The translations under genes were made by a program, and so were the position numbers. The notes beneath the pieces are model-generated. The model did not search any database. It was not told where the DNA came from and saw only the letters and a program-made list of their open reading frames with translations. A stretch of DNA of 64,000 nucleotides, from the NCBI RefSeq assembly GCF_018403225.1, contig NZ_BOSG01000001.1, forward strand, positions 806,001-870,000, given 5' to 3'. Below are positions 61,042 to 64,000 of the stretch, one piece after another (position 1 is the first letter of the stretch; each line of letters begins with the position of its first letter). This DNA is from Paenibacillus sp. J23TS9. Its GTDB lineage: Bacteria > Bacillota > Bacilli > Paenibacillales > Paenibacillaceae.

Positions 61042-62238
61042 ATGGGACGCGAAACCTTTGATACGCATTCAAGCCGCTATGCCGTAGGACTCATGTCCGG
61101 CACTTCAGTGGATGGAATAGACGCAGCCGTGGTTCAAATCACGGATTGTCCTGACGGAAAAATGTCGGTCAAATTGATCGGATTTGAAAACACGCCTTTC
61201 CCGGCGGCCGTCAGAGAGGATATTTTTACACTGTTTGATCCGCTTAAGGCAACAGTCAATAAGATCGGAAGCATGAATGTATTACTTGGCGAGCTGTATG
61301 CGGAAGCTTCATTATCCGTCATCACGGCAGCGGGACTAACAAACGCTGATATCGCCGTCATCGGTTCGCATGGCCAGACGATTTATCATGCGCCGGAAGC
61401 CACGAAGCTGCATGGGTATGAGATTCATTATACAGTGCAGATTGGCGAAGGATCGGTTATCGCTGCACGGACAGGGATTCCGTGCGTATCCGATTTCCGC
61501 CCGGCAGACATGGCAGTTGGAGGACAGGGTGCGCCGCTCGTTCCGTTTACGGAATATCTGTTATACAGAGAGGCTCACCGGACCCTGCTACTGCAAAATA
61601 TCGGCGGCATCGGGAATATGACGGTAATACCTGCCGGATGTACACAGGAGCAGGTATATGCTTTTGATACCGGACCGGGAAACATGATCATCGACGGGGT
61701 CGTTGAGCGTCTGTATCCGGGACAACAAACGATGGATACTGGAGGGGCCATTGCCCGCAAAGGGAGAATTCATGAAGGACTGCTGAACCTCCTTACACAG
61801 GAGCCTTATTATACGCAGCCGCTTCCGAAATCGACCGGTAGGGAGCAATTCGGCTCAGCTTATATAGATTGGCTGCTGGCATATGCCAAACAGCAGAACA
61901 TGATAGCAGAAGATGTGGTGGCTACCGTCACCATGCTGACCGCATGGTCGATTGGTGATGCGTACCGCCGTTATGTACGTGAACATGATCCGGCGGATGT
62001 CCTGCTTGTAGGCGGCGGCGGAAGCTATAATCCGGTTATGATCGAATTTCTGCGGCAAGAAATGGAACCGATGGGTGTTCAGGTGATGACACAAGAGGAA
62101 ATCGGTCAGAGCAGTGATGCGAAGGAAGCGGTTGCTTTTGCACTGCTTGCCGATTATACGATGAAACAGCAGCCGAACAATCTTCCGAATGTAACGGGAG
62201 CTGCAAGGCCCATCATCATGGGGAAAATAAGCTACTAA
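61042..62238 (+). CDS. anmK: anhydro-N-acetylmuramic acid kinase
   Basis: Opens and phosphorylates 1,6-anhydro-MurNAc with ATP to give MurNAc-6-phosphate, the substrate of MurQ. It has 398 residues and an ASKHA fold. YAVGLMSGTSVDGIDAAVVQ, IGSHGQTIYHAPE, LLQNIGGIGNMT, FDTGPGNMIID and VGGGGSYNPVMIEFL are all present. The GAAGGG RBS lies in the end of the permease gene. With murQ five genes upstream this completes a two-step path to GlcNAc-6-phosphate. Confidence 0.96.
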   Translation: MGRETFDTHSSRYAVGLMSGTSVDGIDAAVVQITDCPDGKMSVKLIGFENTPFPAAVREDIFTLFDPLKATVNKIGSMNVLLGELYAEASLSVITAAGLTNADIAVIGSHGQTIYHAPEATKLHGYEIHYTVQIGEGSVIAARTGIPCVSDFRPADMAVGGQGAPLVPFTEYLLYREAHRTLLLQNIGGIGNMTVIPAGCTQEQVYAFDTGPGNMIIDGVVERLYPGQQTMDTGGAIARKGRIHEGLLNLLTQEPYYTQPLPKSTGREQFGSAYIDWLLAYAKQQNMIAEDVVATVTMLTAWSIGDAYRRYVREHDPADVLLVGGGGSYNPVMIEFLRQEMEPMGVQVMTQEEIGQSSDAKEAVAFALLADYTMKQQPNNLPNVTGAARPIIMGKISY

Positions 62239-62268
62239 TCCTGACAAAGGACGGAGGTGCCGCTGATC

Positions 62269-63237
62269 ATGATTAACACCTGGGAAGAGACGTATATGCA
62301 GGCGGTAATCGATTTATGGAACAAGGAAGCCGTTAAGGATGGATACAAGGAACTTACGAAGCAAAGCTTTCAGCAGATATTTGTTTCAAGCCCTTATTTT
62401 GATCAAAAAAACACGTTTGTCCTGTTTGAAGAGGAACAGGTAACAGGCTTTGCCTGTGGATGTACCGGAGACGATCTGCCGCTTGGACAGGTGGCCGGGT
62501 ACATTACCTGCATCGTGCTTGCGGACGGGAGCCAAACGGATGATAATTACAAGCTTCTCCTAAGTGCGATTGAAGCCCGATTTCGGGAGCTTGGGAAAAA
62601 ACAGTCGGATGTCCTTTTCTTCAATCCGATGATGCTGCCGTGGTACATACCGAATACGCCACAGCATGAACACAACAATGCACCAGGGGTACCAGTGGAC
62701 AGCAGGTTGTATTCATTTTTGCAAAGTGAGGGATATGTGGAACGGGCCAAGGAATGTGCCATGTATCTGAACCTTGAGCAGTTTTCAATGCCGGAGGAAA
62801 TCCGCGGCAAAGAAGATAAAGCTGCTGCCGGCGGTTATAACGTAGAATTGTTTGATGCAAGCAAGCATCAAAGCGTTGCTGAAATGCTTCAAGGACTGAA
62901 TAATCCGTTATGGGAAAAAGAAATCGGCAGATGTACGTCAGAAGGCGTACCGGTTGTTATCGCGGCACATGGGAACCAGGTTGTCGGCTTCGCCGGACCG
63001 GTTATCCGTCAAGAGAATGGCCGCGGCTATTTTGCCGGTATCGGGGTACATCCGGAACATGAAGGACACGGACTCGGTACGATCCTTTTCTTCAAGCTTT
63101 GTGAAGCGTTTAAGACTATAGGAACCGATTATATGTCACTCTACACAGGCAGTTCCAATCCGGCGATCCGGATTTATGAAAAAGCAGGCTTCCAAACCGT
63201 AAGGCAATTTTCAATCATGAGAAGGGAGTTTTCATAA
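62269..63237 (+). CDS. tandem GNAT-domain acetyltransferase
   Basis: A 322-residue protein made of two GNAT folds. The N-terminal one (about 1-160) is degenerate, with FEEEQVTGFACGCTGDDLPLGQVAGYITCIVL as the core strand. The C-terminal one (about 175-322) keeps the acetyl-CoA loop GIGVHPEHEGHGLGTILFF and SSNPAIRIYEKAGF. ATG 62269 has GGAGGTG 9 bases upstream; the GTG at 62257 overlaps that RBS. Its stop overlaps the next start (TAATG). In this context it may act on an amino sugar or muropeptide amine, which is inference. Confidence 0.82.
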   Translation: MINTWEETYMQAVIDLWNKEAVKDGYKELTKQSFQQIFVSSPYFDQKNTFVLFEEEQVTGFACGCTGDDLPLGQVAGYITCIVLADGSQTDDNYKLLLSAIEARFRELGKKQSDVLFFNPMMLPWYIPNTPQHEHNNAPGVPVDSRLYSFLQSEGYVERAKECAMYLNLEQFSMPEEIRGKEDKAAAGGYNVELFDASKHQSVAEMLQGLNNPLWEKEIGRCTSEGVPVVIAAHGNQVVGFAGPVIRQENGRGYFAGIGVHPEHEGHGLGTILFFKLCEAFKTIGTDYMSLYTGSSNPAIRIYEKAGFQTVRQFSIMRREFS

Positions 63238-63944
63238 TGAGCGAACAGAAATTGACGATTTTGGCGATTGGCGGACATGTAGGAGATGCAGAACTGACAG
63301 CAGGGGGCGTACTGGCCAGCCACTCCTTAAAAGGGGATAAAATCGTAACACTCGCACTTACGGCAGGTGAACGTGGAGTGCCTGCAGGCCAAGACATGGC
63401 GGAGTATCGTGCGCAAAAGGTTAACGAAGCCAAAGCATTTGCTGATATGCTGGGCGGCGAATCCATCGTTTTTGATATCCCGGATGGCGAACTGAAGGAC
63501 ACGGAGGATATGCGTCTGCGCGTATGTGATGTGATCCGTCAAGTGAAGCCGAATGTGATCATCACCCACTGGAAGAACAGTATGCACAAGGACCATGCGA
63601 CAACACATCATATCGTTAATGATGCGCGTTTCTTCGCTGGACTGGCTTCATTCGAAAGAGAGTTGCCTGCACATTTCGCATCCAGACTGTATTATGCGGA
63701 AAACTGGGAAGATGCTGTTGAATACAAGCCATATGTATATGTGGACTTCTCCAAGGAAGCCTTTGATTTGTGGGTGAAAGCAACCGAGCAGCATTGGTTC
63801 GTTACCAACAGCAAATCCTTCCCTTACCTGGAGTACTATAAACATCTTGCCAGAGTACGCGGCATTGAAGCACGTAAAGAATATGCCGAAACCTTCATGA
63901 TTCCGGAAGAAACCAAACGTGTACTGAAAAGCGATCTGTTGTAG
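63237..63944 (+). CDS. PIG-L/LmbE-family protein with altered catalytic motif
   Basis: A 235-residue protein of the PIG-L deacetylase family, which removes acetyl from GlcNAc-type sugars with zinc. The usual motif A-H-P-D-D-x-E reads GGHVGDAE here: His14 and Asp17 (zinc ligands) remain, but the general-base Asp is Gly16. The second motif SMHKDHATTHH is intact. It starts in the stop codon of the acetyltransferase and ends the operon. It could be a deacetylase with a different base, a different hydrolase or a binding protein. BshB2 at 42648 in the same window has the full motif. Confidence 0.87.
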   Translation: MSEQKLTILAIGGHVGDAELTAGGVLASHSLKGDKIVTLALTAGERGVPAGQDMAEYRAQKVNEAKAFADMLGGESIVFDIPDGELKDTEDMRLRVCDVIRQVKPNVIITHWKNSMHKDHATTHHIVNDARFFAGLASFERELPAHFASRLYYAENWEDAVEYKPYVYVDFSKEAFDLWVKATEQHWFVTNSKSFPYLEYYKHLARVRGIEARKEYAETFMIPEETKRVLKSDLL

Positions 63945-63960
63945 TTTAATGAAACAGAAG

Positions 63961-63998
63961 AATGACTGCAGCAATGGATATTGCGGCAGTCATTTTTT
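63961..63998 (+). terminator. terminator of murQ-anmK operon
   Basis: AATGACTGCAGCAAT (63961-63975) pairs with ATTGCGGCAGTCATT with one mismatch, then T6 at the window end. Confidence 0.9.
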
Positions 63999-64000
63999 AA

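Overview
The window looks like a chromosomal segment of a spore-forming, low-to-mid GC Bacillota, most likely a Paenibacillus or close relative. The signs are strong AGGAGG-type ribosome binding sites with frequent GTG/TTG starts, a bacillithiol deacetylase pair (yojF-bshB2), GerMN-type lipoproteins, a double-headed dynamin-like protein (DynA type), an SLH-domain surface protein, a YesM/YesN-type two-component system and several sugar ABC importers without their own ATPase. No rRNA, tRNA, insertion sequence, prophage or CRISPR array was seen. The assignment rests on gene content only.

Layout. 0-2.3 kb: the start of a divergent LysR regulator, then leuC-leuD. 2.5-7.1 kb: a tandem duplication of a two-gene unit, cell-wall amidase plus GerMN lipoprotein. 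7.3-11.2 kb: a large SLH-domain protein, endonuclease III (nth) and a small conserved protein; two related hairpin elements with the same 9-bp closing stem sit in the leaders of the first and last of these. 11.4-13.3 kb: a MarR regulator with an MFS exporter under a clear inverted-repeat operator. 13.5-21.3 kb: a DynA-like dynamin and a BmrC/BmrD-like heterodimeric ABC exporter. 21.5-23.2 kb: purT and an acetyltransferase.

23.3-31.7 kb is a galactose-type uptake locus: response regulator, sensor kinase, a sensor-associated binding lipoprotein, then mglB-mglA-mglC. The mgl promoter shows a 21-bp-spaced direct repeat, a poor -35 and a CcpA (cre) site, which suggests activation by the AraC-type response regulator and repression by preferred sugars. 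31.8-35.7 kb: a CAP-domain protein with a KPETS repeat, an SGNH hydrolase and an ABC-2 exporter. 35.8-42.1 kb: parE-parC, a MarR regulator and a NiaP-like transporter. 42.2-46.3 kb: yojF-bshB2, methyltransferases, a pseudouridine synthase and a small membrane protein. 46.4-53.5 kb: an HpaB-like monooxygenase, a 28-residue holin-like peptide gene, and a sugar ABC importer with an isomerase and a Gfo/Idh/MocA dehydrogenase. 53.6-55.1 kb: a MetE-C-like methyltransferase and a small reverse-strand protein with a possible Sm-like fold.

55.6-64.0 kb is the most distinctive region. An RpiR/MurR regulator is followed by murQ, a binding-protein ABC importer, anmK, a double GNAT protein and a PIG-L-family protein that lacks the usual general-base aspartate. 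Together they suggest uptake and recycling of N-acetylmuramic acid or anhydro-muropeptide sugars by an ABC route instead of the MurP PTS route.
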